DNA from: Achromobacter xylosoxidans A8
GTDB lineage: Bacteria; Pseudomonadota; Gammaproteobacteria; Burkholderiales; Burkholderiaceae_B
DNA length: 64,000 nucleotides
Assembly: GCF_000165835.1 (NCBI RefSeq)
Contig: NC_014642.1
Location: forward strand, 1 to 64,000
Direction: 5' to 3'
The notes beneath the pieces were generated by a model. The model saw only the letters and a program-made list of their open reading frames with translations, made no database searches and was not told the DNA's origin. This document shows positions 63,964 through 64,000 of the stretch, piece after piece (positions within the stretch are counted from its first letter, which is position 1; every line of letters begins with the position of its first letter). The position numbers and the translations under genes were made by a program.

Positions 63964-63974
63964 GGAGCATAGGC

Positions 63975-64000
63975 ATGGATTTTGAGCTCACTGACGAGCA
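63975..64000 (+). CDS. Start of a further acyl-CoA dehydrogenase gene (cut by the window end)
   Basis: Only MDFELTDE is visible, 11 bases after the previous stop with GAGGAG upstream. The opening is typical of acyl-CoA dehydrogenases, suggesting the second member of a heteromeric pair. Nothing more can be said. Confidence 0.55.

Overview
The window looks like part of a large plasmid or chromid from a betaproteobacterium of the Bordetella/Achromobacter type (family Alcaligenaceae). Base 1 is the first base of a Rep_3-type replication initiator gene, which suggests a circular replicon numbered from its rep gene. The host assignment is inference. It rests on an IS481-family element inserted at a CTAG site (as Bordetella IS481 does), three orphan Bug (TctC-like) receptors, and the abundance of CaiB/BaiF CoA-transferases and IclR regulators.

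Layout. 1-3.8 kb: replicon module of rep, a small basic protein, a KfrA-like coiled-coil protein and a tyrosine-recombinase-like protein. 3.8-8.4 kb: scrap region with a small unknown gene, a truncated SRAP gene, a DUF5623-like gene between two IS21-like ends, and a decayed recombinase remnant. 8.4-14.1 kb: catabolic cluster 1 (Cys-less thiolase-like protein, DUF35 partner, CaiB/BaiF CoA-transferase, Bug receptor, two MaoC proteins), divergent from an IclR gene. 14.1-15.4 kb: IS481-family element with a broken transposase, then a solo IS21-like end. 15.4-29 kb: cluster 2 (crotonase, two IclR genes, old yellow enzyme, Dabb protein, SDR, a complete LivKHMGF-type ABC transporter, a 3-hydroxyisobutyrate-dehydrogenase-type enzyme, crotonase, LysR, two-subunit 3-oxoacid CoA-transferase). 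29-31.4 kb: sparse, with a ChaC-like gene and a luciferase-like monooxygenase pseudogene. 31.4-50.6 kb: cluster 3 (thioesterase, methylacyl-CoA racemase, IclR, acryloyl-CoA-reductase-like protein, Bug receptors, SDR, MaoC, acyl-CoA dehydrogenase, CoA-transferase, crotonases, dienoyl-CoA-reductase-like flavoenzyme, MarR, EtfBA, FadB-like protein, thiolase). 50.6-64 kb: cluster 4, similar to the acyclic-terpene (atu) genes (AtuA-like protein, biotin-dependent acyl-CoA carboxylase alpha and beta, crotonase, acyl-CoA dehydrogenase) with an ADP-forming acyl-CoA ligase. It is followed by an IclR gene and a divergent operon with a second DUF35/thiolase-like pair and two acyl-CoA dehydrogenases.

How the genes work together. 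The clusters supply CoA activation or transfer, racemisation, dehydrogenation with a dedicated ETF, hydration, carboxylation of branched enoyl-CoAs, and thiolytic (perhaps also aldolytic) cleavage. This is a broad kit for branched, terpenoid-like or alicyclic acids. The substrates cannot be read from sequence.

The most interesting signals are regulatory and architectural. A 25-bp three-half-site operator recurs at four promoters of cluster 3. Matched operator pairs mark a LysR regulon (26.6/27.6 kb) and an IclR regulon (60.3/61.1 kb). Two equal-length thiolase-like/DUF35 modules lack the nucleophilic Cys and the zinc-ribbon Cys. The IS481-family element sits on a CTAG that supplies the stop codon both of the IclR gene and of the transposase. 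I found no CRISPR array, tRNA, rRNA, defence system or clearly new multi-gene machine.
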